Shown here one piece after another: positions 26,244 to 34,089 of a stretch of 34,089 nt of DNA. Below the pieces are notes generated by a model. It was not told the DNA's origin, did not search any database, and saw only the letters and a list, made by a program, of their open reading frames with translations. Made by a program: the position numbers and the translations under genes. Positions within the stretch are counted from its first letter, which is position 1. Every line of letters starts with the position of its first letter. The stretch is from Rhodothermales bacterium. Lineage in GTDB: Bacteria; Bacteroidota; Rhodothermia; Rhodothermales; Bin80. Where the stretch lies: assembly GCA_022821875.1 (NCBI GenBank), contig JAJECV010000059.1, positions 1 to 34,089 of the forward strand. Direction: 5' to 3'.

Positions 26244-27621
26244 TCCGTTCCAGATTATACCGCTTTATCCTTGTATGAAGATGGGAGCGCTGGATTCCAA
26301 TTTTCTCCGCTGTCTGGCTCACGTTCCAATTATTCTCATCCAGCTTCTGTCGCAGAAACAGGCGCTCCGCATGTTCACGGAAATCTGCCAGACTGCTATA
26401 TTGCTCTGTCATGGTATGGAATTGTCCCTTCGCTGAAGATGCGGGCATGACCAGACGCTCCACGTCCAATAAAGTGACTGTATTTGTTTCGCTCAAAATC
26501 ATCATCCGTTCAACCACATTGCTGATCTCCCGAACATTGCCGCTCCACGGCAATGAGGAAAGTTTGCTCATTGCCTCATTGGTGAAGATTTTGGGCAGAA
26601 GACCGTTTCGTTTGGAAAGCCGAGCCGCAAAATGCTCAATGAGCATTGGGACATCCCCGTTACGCTCTCTCACCGGAGGCATACTCAGAAGGATTACACT
26701 CAGCCTGTGATAGAGGTCCTCACGAAATTCCCCATCCTCAATTGCAGCCCGCAGATCCTTATTTGTTGCAGCGACCACGCGCACATCCACCTTAATCGTG
26801 CGCTCCCCGCCTACTCTGGTCAGTTTATTTTCCTGAAGAACCCGGAGAACTTTGGCCTGTGCAGGAAGGCTCATATCCCCGATTTCATCCAGAAACAATG
26901 TACCGCCATGCGCCTGTTCAAATTTCCCGACCCGCTGACGATTCGCACCGGTAAATGAGCCTTTTTCATGCCCAAACAACTCACTCTCAATGAGTTCGGA
27001 GGGGATTGCCGCACAATTCACTTCAACCATTGGCCCCTCGTTACGGAGACTTTGCGTATGGATCCAGCGTGCGGCCAGTTCTTTTCCTGTACCTGGCTCT
27101 CCTGTAATGAGGACGCGGGCCTCGGTAGGGCCTACACGCTTGATTAACTGCTTCACCGCCTGCATTGCCTGGCTGTCCCCCAACATGGGAACCAGAGCAT
27201 TCCCGTGTTTTTGCTTTAATGCCTGCCGCAAACGCCGATTCTCAATCACCAGTTTTCCCCGTTCAAGTGCCGAGCGAACGGTAACCAGGAGATGCTGCAA
27301 ATCCGGTGGTTTTTCAATGAAATGGAACGCCCCGGACTGTGTGGCTTCAACTGCGGTCTTGATGTCTGCATGCCCGCTGATCATGATCACGGGAAGTTCC
27401 GGCCAGGCTTCAACACAGGCAGTCAAAACCTGTAATCCATCCTGCCTGGGCATTTTGATGTCCAGAAGAACTACATCAAAGGTGGATTTCTGGAGTTTCC
27501 CCAGCGCTTCCTCCCCATTCGTGGCCTCTTCAACCACAAGATCTTCGTACTCCAGAATCTCCCGGAGCGTCCTTCGGATGCTTACCTCATCATCCACGAC
27601 CAGCACACGGGGTGCAGACAT
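26236..27621 (-). CDS. NtrC-family sigma-54-dependent response regulator
   Basis: A 461-residue regulator. The receiver domain (1-120) has acidic D10-D11, phospho-acceptor D54 (LLDIKMP) and K104 (FIEKP). The AAA+ domain (about 145-385) has Walker A GEPGTGK at 174-180, the sigma-54 contact loop GSFTGA at 221-226 and Walker B GGTLFLDEIGD. A FIS-type helix-turn-helix is at about 430-458 (NVSQTAEKIGIQRSHLHTRI). It activates sigma-54 promoters when phosphorylated; NtrX-like members have this layout. No sensor kinase is adjacent. It follows the TPR gene by 2 bases and overlaps the next gene, so it is mid-operon. Confidence 0.94.
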   Translation of the reverse strand: MSAPRVLVVDDEVSIRRTLREILEYEDLVVEEATNGEEALGKLQKSTFDVVLLDIKMPRQDGLQVLTACVEAWPELPVIMISGHADIKTAVEATQSGAFHFIEKPPDLQHLLVTVRSALERGKLVIENRRLRQALKQKHGNALVPMLGDSQAMQAVKQLIKRVGPTEARVLITGEPGTGKELAARWIHTQSLRNEGPMVEVNCAAIPSELIESELFGHEKGSFTGANRQRVGKFEQAHGGTLFLDEIGDMSLPAQAKVLRVLQENKLTRVGGERTIKVDVRVVAATNKDLRAAIEDGEFREDLYHRLSVILLSMPPVRERNGDVPMLIEHFAARLSKRNGLLPKIFTNEAMSKLSSLPWSGNVREISNVVERMMILSETNTVTLLDVERLVMPASSAKGQFHTMTEQYSSLADFREHAERLFLRQKLDENNWNVSQTAEKIGIQRSHLHTRIKRYNLERNA

Positions 27622-27623
27622 GC

Positions 27624-28325
27624 TTACTGCAAGGCTAGTACGAGACCCAGCATGTAGTCAAATTCATCTGCCAGATCCGTTTCCGGGTAGTCCTCTTTGG
27701 CTTCAAGGATGACTTCTTCGGCAACATCTAATTCGCCGGCTTCCACATAAGCCCGCGCAGCTGAGCGTAGATAATACGGACTCTGCACCTCATTATCATC
27801 CATCTCCGCGGCACGTTTGAACAGATCCGCTGCAATTGAAAACTCCCCCTGCATCTCATGGATCGCAGCACGGCCGGCCGTTGCGCTGGCACCAAGAAAA
27901 TCATCGCCTGCGTTAAAATCTTCAAACTGTGCCAGCGCCTGATCGTATTCTTGTAGTTCAAAAAGTGCGTTGCCCGCATAAAATCTAGCCGTATTCCCGG
28001 CAGGCGTGCTTCCATAACGGTCAATAATATCCAGAAGCCCCAGGGTTTCGCCGCTACCGTCTAGCGCTATGCGGTAGTCGCCTCTTTCGTATTCAAGAAT
28101 AACGGCTCCCAGGAATTCCTGAGCCTGCGCATCACGCTCTCCCTGGATGTAATTAAAGCCGAATATGCCGGCAATCACTAGGAGCACACCGATTGCGGCA
28201 CCCGTGAAGACACGCCGATTTCCATAATAGGCCGCTAGTATAGGCTCATACCAGCGTCTACCTGATTCCGCCCGCTGGCTGCCTCTCTGTCCCATCACTC
28301 CCTTCGGAGCTTTTATTTTTGACAT
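27624..28325 (-). CDS. Membrane-anchored tetratricopeptide-repeat protein
   Basis: A 233-residue protein. A basic N-terminus is followed by one membrane helix (VFTGAAIGVLLVIAGIFGF, about 39-58), then TPR-like helical pairs (AGNTARFYAGNALFELQEYD, GRAAIHEMQGEFSIAADLF, YLRSAARAYVEAGELDVAEE), facing the periplasm if the helix is a signal anchor. The layout recalls YfgM-like tetratricopeptide proteins, but identity is not secure. I prefer the ATG at 28325 (MSKIKAPKGVMG) over 28367 because the extra 14 residues look non-native. It is the first gene of the TPR - NtrC - outer-membrane - lolD operon, divergent from gap. Confidence 0.82.
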   Translation of the reverse strand: MSKIKAPKGVMGQRGSQRAESGRRWYEPILAAYYGNRRVFTGAAIGVLLVIAGIFGFNYIQGERDAQAQEFLGAVILEYERGDYRIALDGSGETLGLLDIIDRYGSTPAGNTARFYAGNALFELQEYDQALAQFEDFNAGDDFLGASATAGRAAIHEMQGEFSIAADLFKRAAEMDDNEVQSPYYLRSAARAYVEAGELDVAEEVILEAKEDYPETDLADEFDYMLGLVLALQ

Positions 28326-28820
28326 TCTAAAAATCTTCCATTTGAGTGAGTCAATCCAGGGAAACACCTTCCTGCGAAAAACATCATGGGATCCATCCTC
28401 CGTGAGGCTTTATCATCATTCGGTATCTGCCGTAAGACTGACTGCAGTTCCTGCTTAATTCTGTCCATTCAATCAAGCGAATTTATTCTCATCCTTAATC
28501 AGACGTTGATGGTTTCGCGAAACCATCCCTCATAAATTTCAGGAGTTTCCAAGGTACCTGTAACGGTCATTCGAAAGATCTTCGTTAAATTTCATGCTGA
28601 TCAAGTCTTCTACGGTTCTGACGGGGTTCGTTCAATCTCAAGACTGAGTTTGAAACCTGATCCCATGCAATCATTTTCCGCACTTGCTCGTTTTACTCTC
28701 TTCTATGGAAAATGCTCAATCTGAAAGCCACGGCTCGGATCTACCCAGACGAAAGGGATAGATTTGCCGGCTTTCTTGTTCAACGTAACTCTATTCAATA
28801 ACTTAATCAATCAACTTTAA
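28326..28820. other. Divergent promoter region between the TPR operon and gap-pgk
   Basis: About 495 bases without a recognisable gene. It must hold the promoters of both divergent operons. A 20-base perfect palindrome at 28508-28527 is listed separately. I could not assign -35/-10 or -33/-7 boxes with confidence. Confidence 0.5.
28508..28527. promoter_or_regulatory. 20-base perfect palindrome, candidate operator
   Basis: GATGGTTTCG followed directly by CGAAACCATC is a perfect 20-base palindrome with no spacer. It lies about 293 bases before gap and about 180 bases before the TPR gene. An even, spacer-free palindrome with a central CG step is typical of LacI-family operators, and glycolytic genes are frequent targets of such repressors. 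No regulator gene is adjacent, so the protein that binds it is unknown. Confidence 0.5.
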
Positions 28821-29831
28821 ATGGCTTACAAACTTGCAATCAACGGTTTTGGTCGTATTGGCCGACTTGCACTTCGTTCAATTTTAGAGCGCAATATCAC
28901 GGCATTTGATGTCGTTGCGGTCAATGACTTAACGGATGCAGCGACACTTGCACACTTATTCAAGTACGACTCTGTGCATGGAAAATACCCGGGTAATGTT
29001 TCGGTTGAAGGCAGCAACATTTCTATTGATGGCCACACGATTCCCGTTCTCAGTGAACGTGATCCCGTGAATCTGCCCTGGTCTGACCTCGGCTGTGATA
29101 TTGTCATTGAATCAACCGGGTTTTTTCGGAGCCGTGCGGCGGCGGCTAAACATCTTGGAGCCGGTGCGAAGAAAGTCGTTATTTCCGCCCCCGCCAAGGA
29201 TCAAGTCGATGCGACGGTTGTGCTCGGCGTGAATGACGATGTGCTTACTGGACAGGAGGAGATCATCTCCAATGCCAGTTGCACGACCAATTGCATTGCC
29301 CCAATGATCAAGGTCCTGGATGATTCCTTTGGGATTCAAAGCGGATTAATGACAACGGTGCATGCGTATACAGGTGGTCAGAAAATTCTGGATGCCCCGC
29401 ATAGTGATTTAAGACGTGCACGGGCTGCCGCCTACTCCATTGTTCCAACCACCACCGGTGCCGCCAAGGCGGTGGGACTGGTTCTTCCACATATGAAAGG
29501 GAAGCTTGATGGAATGGCGCTCCGGGTCCCAATCCCAAGTGGCTCACTGACCGATCTTACGGTGGAGGTCAATGCGACCCCAAGTAAGGAGGATGTAAAT
29601 GCTGCGTTTCAGGCTGCGGCCCATGGGGCCATGGATGGAGTCATGGAATTCTGCACGGATCCAATCGTGTCCATTGACATCGTCCACAATCCACATTCGG
29701 TGATCTTTGACAGTCTGGCCACCATGGTTCAGGGCAATACAGTCAAAATACTGGGCTGGTATGATAATGAGTGGGGATACGCAAATCGGGCTGCCGATAT
29801 TGCCGCCTTGCTGATGAAAAAAGCTGGCTGA
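28821..29831 (+). CDS. gap: Glyceraldehyde-3-phosphate dehydrogenase, type I
   Basis: A 336-residue protein of normal length. The NAD-binding start is INGFGRIGRLALR (8-20) with the NAD-preferring Asp in AVNDLTD. The catalytic Cys154 is in NASCTTNCIAP and His181 in TTVHAYTGGQ. Other motifs are GAAKAVGLVLP, LDGMALRVPIPSGSLTDL and GWYDNEWGYANR. It oxidises glyceraldehyde 3-phosphate to 1,3-bisphosphoglycerate in glycolysis. It is followed 17 bases later by pgk, the next enzyme in the pathway, forming a two-gene operon. Confidence 0.97.
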   Translation: MAYKLAINGFGRIGRLALRSILERNITAFDVVAVNDLTDAATLAHLFKYDSVHGKYPGNVSVEGSNISIDGHTIPVLSERDPVNLPWSDLGCDIVIESTGFFRSRAAAAKHLGAGAKKVVISAPAKDQVDATVVLGVNDDVLTGQEEIISNASCTTNCIAPMIKVLDDSFGIQSGLMTTVHAYTGGQKILDAPHSDLRRARAAAYSIVPTTTGAAKAVGLVLPHMKGKLDGMALRVPIPSGSLTDLTVEVNATPSKEDVNAAFQAAAHGAMDGVMEFCTDPIVSIDIVHNPHSVIFDSLATMVQGNTVKILGWYDNEWGYANRAADIAALLMKKAG

Positions 29832-29848
29832 GGTCAGCATCCTCACTG

Positions 29849-31051
29849 ATGGGAAAACTCACCCTCAAAGATTTAGATCTACAGGGAAAATGCGCACTGG
29901 TGCGCGTAGACTTCAATGTACCTTTGCAGTTGTCTGAGAAAACCAATTGTTATGAAGTCGTTGATGATACGCGTATCCGTGCGGCCCTGCCGACCATCCG
30001 GACGATCACAGAGGCCGGGGGAAAAGCGGTGCTTTTAAGTCATTTGGGCCGCCCCAAGGGGCAGCCTGACCCGCAGTACAGTCTGGCACCGGTTGCCGAT
30101 TATTTAAGTGGGCTGCTGGGCACAAATTTGCGATTTTCGAGCGAAACCATCGGAAGTGTCGTTCAGAAAACTGTCCGCACCATGCCCGGTGGCAGTGTGA
30201 TCCTGCTTGAAAATACCCGCTACTTTCCTGAAGAAACAAAAAACGATCCAGACTTCGCAGCAGAACTGGCAAAACTTGGCGACATCTTCGTGAATGATGC
30301 CTTCGGCACGGCCCACAGGGCGCATGCCTCGAATGTCGGGGTTGCGAATCACTTCTCTCTGGCTGCCGCCGGACATTTGTTGGAAAACGAACTGGGGCAG
30401 CTTGGGAATGCCCTGCAGTCCCCAACCCCGCCTACGGTTGCCCTTTTAGGAGGGGCAAAAGTATCTGACAAAATTGGAGTGATCACCAACCTGCTGGAGA
30501 TTGTGGATCATATTCTGATTGGCGGTGCAATGGCGTATACATTCCTGAAGACAAAGGGAATCCCCATCGGCAACTCACTTGTAGAGGAGGATCGTCTAGG
30601 GGATGCACAGGAAATGCTGGACAAAGCGCAAGGAAAAATTCTTCTCCCCGGTGATCACATTGTCAGTACGGATCTGAATGTACCCAATACATCAAAAACT
30701 GTGTCTGGAAGTATTGAGAACGGATTCATGGGATTGGATATTGGCCAGGAAACCGTTGAGATGTACACTCAGAAAATTATGGACGCAAACACCTGCATCT
30801 GGAATGGCCCAATGGGGGTGTTTGAGATCCCGGAGTTTGCATCTGGAACCAGAGCCATGGCGCAGGCAATGGCTTCGACAACCCGCAAAGGTGCGGTAAC
30901 GATCATTGGTGGAGGGGATTCTGTTGCCGCCATCAAGCAATCCAATCTACACACTGAAGTGACGCATGTATCTACCGGTGGCGGCGCAATGCTGCAATTT
31001 CTTGAAGGGAAATCCCTCCCAGGTCTGGATGCACTGACCGATCACCCCTAG
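29849..31051 (+). CDS. pgk: Phosphoglycerate kinase
   Basis: A 400-residue protein. It starts MGKLTLKDLDLQGKCALVRVDFNVPL, followed by DDTRIRAALPTI, LLSHLGRPKG, FVNDAFGTAHRAHAS, LLGGAKVSDKIGVI, WNGPMGVFE and the C-terminal VTIIGGGDSVAA and STGGGAMLQFLEGK. It transfers the acyl phosphate of 1,3-bisphosphoglycerate to ADP. The ATG at 29849 is chosen because it gives the normal N-terminus; the frame is open further upstream but would overlap gap. It directly follows gap in the operon. Confidence 0.97.
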   Translation: MGKLTLKDLDLQGKCALVRVDFNVPLQLSEKTNCYEVVDDTRIRAALPTIRTITEAGGKAVLLSHLGRPKGQPDPQYSLAPVADYLSGLLGTNLRFSSETIGSVVQKTVRTMPGGSVILLENTRYFPEETKNDPDFAAELAKLGDIFVNDAFGTAHRAHASNVGVANHFSLAAAGHLLENELGQLGNALQSPTPPTVALLGGAKVSDKIGVITNLLEIVDHILIGGAMAYTFLKTKGIPIGNSLVEEDRLGDAQEMLDKAQGKILLPGDHIVSTDLNVPNTSKTVSGSIENGFMGLDIGQETVEMYTQKIMDANTCIWNGPMGVFEIPEFASGTRAMAQAMASTTRKGAVTIIGGGDSVAAIKQSNLHTEVTHVSTGGGAMLQFLEGKSLPGLDALTDHP

Positions 31052-31479
31052 TCCGTGCTGCAGTGATTTTTATGCATTTCCATAACCACAGGGAGCACAT
31101 TTTGTCCAGACCATGGTTGATTCCTGATGACACAAGTCAAGACTTCACTGCACCTGTGAAGTCTTGCGGAACTGCTGAGTTCCACATATCTTACCCGGAG
31201 GTTTAGATACGAGGACATGCCACCGGTTGCAGATAATATCTGAAAATTTCGTATAGCGATATAGGAAACCGGCAAAATATCCAGTTATGCTGTTACCTTT
31301 CCTTAGATTGCCTGATCCTTAACAGTATCGTAATATTTTGGACTTATCGGGCAACATTGGGTTACTCCAATGGGAACATCTCTTATCCAACAAAGTTATC
31401 TTATGCCGGCATCTCATATTCAGCATTGATGGACTTGTATGCCCTATGGAGTATAGGTTCATGACCAAATGACAAAGCA
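31052..31479. other. Intergenic region after pgk
   Basis: 428 bases with no gene recognised. It holds the hairpin at 31138-31166 and should contain the promoter of the coiled-coil gene. Confidence 0.45.
31138..31166 (+). terminator. Perfect 11-bp hairpin downstream of pgk
   Basis: CAAGACTTCAC (31138-31148) pairs perfectly with GTGAAGTCTTG (31156-31166) around the 7-base loop TGCACCT, about 87 bases after the pgk stop. The stem is strong but no T-run follows, so it may be a factor-dependent end, an RNA 3' stabiliser or a protein-binding palindrome. Confidence 0.45.
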
Positions 31480-31812
31480 ATGGAACTTGATCTTACGAAC
31501 ACCCTTACCTTGGTTGGAATTCTTGTGGCTGCGGCCATAGCATTTTGGCGGATAGGTATTTCAAATACCAAGCGTATTGATCGTCTCCTTACCGAACACC
31601 GCAATGAAATTCGTCACGAGGTGAATGAAAAAATAGAGGTGCTCCGTGGTAACGTACACGAACTCCGTGGTGATGTACACGAACTCCGTGGTGACGTACA
31701 CGAACTCCGCAGTGAAGTTCATGGTCTTGATCGCAGACTATCACGTTTGGAAGGCATCCTGCAGGCGTTATCTGCCTTTGTCCCCCTCCTGAGCGATACG
31801 GATCAGACTTAA
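31480..31812 (+). CDS. Small membrane-anchored coiled-coil protein with heptad repeats
   Basis: A 110-residue protein. An N-terminal membrane helix (LTLVGILVAAAIAFWRIGI, 10-28) is followed by a long helix rich in charged residues. Residues about 55-82 repeat the heptad LRGDVHE three times plus a weaker LRSEVHG, then LDRRLSRLEGILQAL. The repeat is also exact at DNA level (21-bp units). This is a parallel coiled-coil stalk anchored in the membrane. I recognise no characterised family; the layout recalls small Bdr-like or DUF1640-like proteins, but this is only a resemblance. It stands alone between non-related genes. Confidence 0.7.
   Translation: MELDLTNTLTLVGILVAAAIAFWRIGISNTKRIDRLLTEHRNEIRHEVNEKIEVLRGNVHELRGDVHELRGDVHELRSEVHGLDRRLSRLEGILQALSAFVPLLSDTDQT
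31642..31725 (+). repeat. 21-bp coding tandem repeat, three near-identical copies and one diverged
   Basis: Units are at 31642-31662, 31663-31683, 31684-31704 (differing at two positions only) and a diverged fourth at 31705-31725. The unit begins CTCCGTGGT and encodes one heptad of the coiled coil, so copy-number change lengthens or shortens the stalk without shifting the frame. Confidence 0.9.
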
Positions 31813-32310
31813 GTTTCAATGCATGAACGCTACTGGATTGCCATTTTCTCTCGCAGAGGAATGGGACTTATCCGCCCAGCCTGACCACACCATTGGGGTA
31901 CACTTTCAACCGATGTTGTGCGGAAGTCTCGTGATTGAATTATTCTTGCTGCACACAATTTGGCAAAAATTGAATGTCCTCGTGCATTGTTTCTTTCTTT
32001 GTGATCATCCGTTACGATCCATCTGATAAAATCATGCACCATCAACACTTCAGGGACGGAAGTACACAATCAAAATCCTGAGAGACCAACAATTGCGAAC
32101 TTCCAGTTTGCAAATTTGTTTTGGATCACAAGGCACCGATGAATCATTTTGTCTGTCTCAGATCCAAATAGGATTGGGAATTATAATTCTAGATGCCATA
32201 TCCTATCAACGAATTTTTGAGCGCAAACGTTAAGACCTAAGTTTCATGCCGGGATCACAATCACTACGGCATCCGTTTTCTCCAAGGGATTGGGATAAGG
32301 GGATACGCGA
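31813..32310. other. Intergenic region, no gene seen
   Basis: 498 bases between the coiled-coil gene and the oxidoreductase. A 67-codon frame at 31823-32026 has no family resemblance and is not annotated. An imperfect inverted repeat AATTGCGAAC / GTTTGCAAATT lies near 32091-32116. Otherwise nothing is recognised. Confidence 0.45.
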
Positions 32311-33597
32311 ATGAATCGCAGGGAGTTCGTCCGAAAGGCAGCACTGGTTTCCGCAGTTGGCCCGTTTATACGCACCTCCCATCGGATTCAACGATACCGG
32401 GTCGGATTAATTGGATCTGGCTGGTGGGGGATGAATATCCTCCGTACAGCGATTTCCACTGGCACCACAGATACCGTAGCACTCTGTGATGTTGACGATG
32501 CGCATTTACAACCGGCGGCAGATGAAATTGAACTGATCACAGGAAAACGCCCTGCGATCTACCGAGACTATGAAGAATTGTTTTCGGAGCAGAATTGTGA
32601 CATCGCCATCATTGCCACCCCAGATCATTGGCATGCACTGCCCACCATTGCTGCTATCAATGCCGGAGCACATGTATACCTCGAAAAACCCGTCAGTCAC
32701 ACGATTGATGAAGGAAAAGCCATCCTGAGAGCGGCCCGGCTACAGGATCGGATTGTACAGGTTGGTACGCATCGCCGCGTTTCGCCGCATAATATATCCG
32801 CCCGGGAATTCATCAAGACCGGCAAGGTTGGGGACATTGGAATGGTTCGAGCTTTCGTGCATTACGGCGGAAACCGGGGAGAGTTTACCCCCGACAGCGT
32901 AACCCCTGAAGGGCTGGACTGGGATCGCTGGATTGGCCCGGCCCCCTACCGTCCGTTTAACCCATCCATTCACCCACGCGGTTTCCGGCAATATCTAGAT
33001 TTTGCGAACGGACAATTGGGGGATTGGGGAATCCACTGGCTTGATCAAATCCTCTGGATGATGGATGAAGAACCGTTCCCCCACACGATTACCTCTACCG
33101 GAGGTAGGCATATTCGTGAAGACTCAACGGATGCCCCAGATACACAGGTAGCCACATTTGCATTTGAGAAGTACACTGCGACCTGGGAGCATCGTCTCTA
33201 TGGTGCAAATAATTCAGAGAAATCCAGTATCGGCTGCTATTTCTATGGCACCCGTGGTGTCCTGCACCTCGGATGGCTGGACGGCTGGACATTTTACCCC
33301 GGCAATTCCCGTGATTCAACGATCCATGAAAAAGCATCTCTGGATCAACCGGACAGCCAGAATATTCGTGCACTGTGGGATGACTTTATCCATTCTATCG
33401 AATCATCCAGCATGCCTGCATGCGACATTGAGTCTGGACATCGGGCCACAAATATGTGTCTTGCGGCAATGATTGCCCTCAAGGTTAATCGCACAATCCA
33501 CTGGGATAGAGATCAGGATACAGTACTTGGAGATCCTGCCGCACAGACACTCATGCGTCGCCCCTACCGGGTACCATGGGCCTATCCGTCGCTGTAG
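32311..33597 (+). CDS. Tat-exported Gfo/Idh/MocA-family oxidoreductase
   Basis: A 428-residue protein. The N-terminus MNRREFVRKAALVSAVG carries a twin-arginine export motif followed by a short hydrophobic stretch. The Rossmann fold starts at YRVGLIGSGWWG (about 29-41); DWHAL-type ATPDHWHALPT and the family EKPVSH motif follow, and the substrate domain has GGNRGEF, LDWDRWIGPAP and FANGQLGDWGIHWLDQ. Members are NAD(P)-dependent dehydrogenases of sugars and inositol-like compounds; the exported form with WIGPAP is common in FCB and planctomycete genomes and is thought to act on carbohydrates outside the cytoplasm. The exact substrate is not deducible. It is monocistronic here. Confidence 0.93.
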   Translation: MNRREFVRKAALVSAVGPFIRTSHRIQRYRVGLIGSGWWGMNILRTAISTGTTDTVALCDVDDAHLQPAADEIELITGKRPAIYRDYEELFSEQNCDIAIIATPDHWHALPTIAAINAGAHVYLEKPVSHTIDEGKAILRAARLQDRIVQVGTHRRVSPHNISAREFIKTGKVGDIGMVRAFVHYGGNRGEFTPDSVTPEGLDWDRWIGPAPYRPFNPSIHPRGFRQYLDFANGQLGDWGIHWLDQILWMMDEEPFPHTITSTGGRHIREDSTDAPDTQVATFAFEKYTATWEHRLYGANNSEKSSIGCYFYGTRGVLHLGWLDGWTFYPGNSRDSTIHEKASLDQPDSQNIRALWDDFIHSIESSSMPACDIESGHRATNMCLAAMIALKVNRTIHWDRDQDTVLGDPAAQTLMRRPYRVPWAYPSL

Positions 33598-33924
33598 AGG
33601 ACTCAGAGACTAACCCGAACAATATGACTGAACTTACCCCCTAAAATTTTCAAATTCGTGGATTTGAGCGGGTATTCCCCCCTGATTTCCTAAAAATCAG
33701 GCTCCATTTCCGTCTGATTTCTGACTTTTTGGCCGGAATTCCCTCTGTTTTCGGCCTTTTTGACCGGTTTTCTGCAAAATTCCAGATCCAGTGTGGATAA
33801 ATACACTTGTCCATGTTGATTTTTGATATTTTCTCAAAATTTTTTGTCCATAATTGCAACTTAAAGCACTTTATTCCGTATATTTCTCCTTTCAGACATT
33901 CCCTTAATCATTATATACTAGTCC
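33598..33924. other. Region upstream of the transposase, probably containing the IS left end
   Basis: The stretch is AT-rich and contains the hairpin CCTGATTT-CCTAA-AAATCAGG (33681-33701). Composition changes near 33640, so the left end of the insertion sequence probably lies between about 33640 and 33700, but its terminal repeat cannot be confirmed without the right end. Confidence 0.4.
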
Positions 33925-34089
33925 ATGTTTGTCGACGTCGTCAAAAACCGCCGATGGTCCCCGACCATCCTCATCCGTGAATCCAAATGGATCGACGGAA
34001 AATCCAAAAAAATCACCCTCGCAAATCTCACCAAACTCCCCCAGCCCGTCATTGACGGAATCCGGATCCTCCTCAAAGGCGGAACCGCC
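33925..34089 (+). CDS. IS1634-like transposase, N-terminal fragment (window ends)
   Basis: The first 55 residues are visible: MFVDVVKNRRWSPTILIRES, then DGKSKKITLANLTKLP and IDGIRILLKGG. The start FVxVVxNR.SP..LLRES followed by K.TLANL.KLP.xVIxGLRxLLKGG is typical of IS1634-family (IS4-group DDE) transposases. The catalytic residues lie beyond the window. Its presence shows that an insertion sequence begins here. Confidence 0.82.
   Translation, partial: MFVDVVKNRRWSPTILIRESKWIDGKSKKITLANLTKLPQPVIDGIRILLKGGTA

Noticed and set aside
26941-26960. GSFTGA instead of GAFTGA in the sigma-54 contact loop
   Set aside because: Ser at this position is common in functional NtrC-family proteins, so it is not a sign of lost activity.
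26990-27712. A 240-codon plus-strand frame opposite the NtrC-type regulator
   Set aside because: Its sequence is low-complexity Ser/Arg-rich and has no family resemblance; the opposite strand encodes a well-conserved AAA+ protein.
29771-29848. Extended start for phosphoglycerate kinase
   Set aside because: The extension overlaps gap in another frame; the normal Pgk N-terminus begins at 29849.
31642-31725. Short regular repeats as a possible CRISPR array
   Set aside because: The units are contiguous 21-bp coding heptads with no spacers.

Overview
The window looks like a chromosomal segment of a marine-type member of the Bacteroidota/Rhodothermota/Balneolota side of the FCB group. The main clue is the first reading frame, which ends in a type IX secretion sorting domain (NYPNPFNPST box). 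A methionine synthase split into two genes, a LolD-type lipoprotein exporter ATPase and the weakness of Shine-Dalgarno sites agree with this. I cannot name a genus. No rRNA, tRNA or CRISPR array was seen.

Layout. 1-1022: end of a secreted protein and a 7Fe ferredoxin. 1233-7139, minus strand: a methionine-cycle operon transcribed as [ArsR-methyltransferase-MetF fusion] - small ORF - homocysteine methyltransferase half of MetH - remaining MetH. 7448-9114: a toxin-antitoxin-like pair, a DUF4411/PIN-like gene broken by one base in an A-run and an XRE-ImmA/IrrE protein. 9602-10618: recA. 11094-21329: an accessory island between recA and nadA. It has a ParB-like gene, then on the minus strand hsdM - HEPN - (nucleotidyltransferase fused to HsdS) - HEPN - tandem nucleotidyltransferase - AlbA_2/Schlafen-like ATPase. 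A second, frameshifted copy of the AlbA_2 gene lies upstream of hsdM, so the cassette is bracketed by two paralogues. No hsdR is present. 21554-22558: nadA. 22630-24228: a degraded lolD 3' end and a D12-class adenine methylase gene interrupted by a 97-bp inverted-repeat element. 24316-28325, minus strand: lolD, an outer-membrane-like protein, an NtrC-type regulator and a TPR membrane protein. 28821-31051, plus strand: gap-pgk. 31480-33597: a coiled-coil protein with 21-bp coding repeats and a Tat-exported Gfo/Idh/MocA oxidoreductase. 33925-end: the start of an IS1634-like transposase.

The strongest candidate for an undescribed system is the island at 12408-19349 (with its second flank to 21329). 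It combines the DNA-recognition and methylation parts of a type I restriction system with two HEPN and three nucleotidyltransferase (MNT-like) domains, one of them fused directly to the specificity subunit. One HEPN has an intact RX4HXY motif. The other has Arg in place of His, and one nucleotidyltransferase domain has lost its catalytic residues. A reasonable reading is a type I-like methyltransferase that controls a HEPN/MNT toxin-antitoxin module instead of an HsdR translocase; this is inference. Other points of note are the triple-domain ArsR-methyltransferase-MetF fusion, the precisely reversible insertion in the adenine methylase, and the lolD 3'-end duplication that brackets that methylase.
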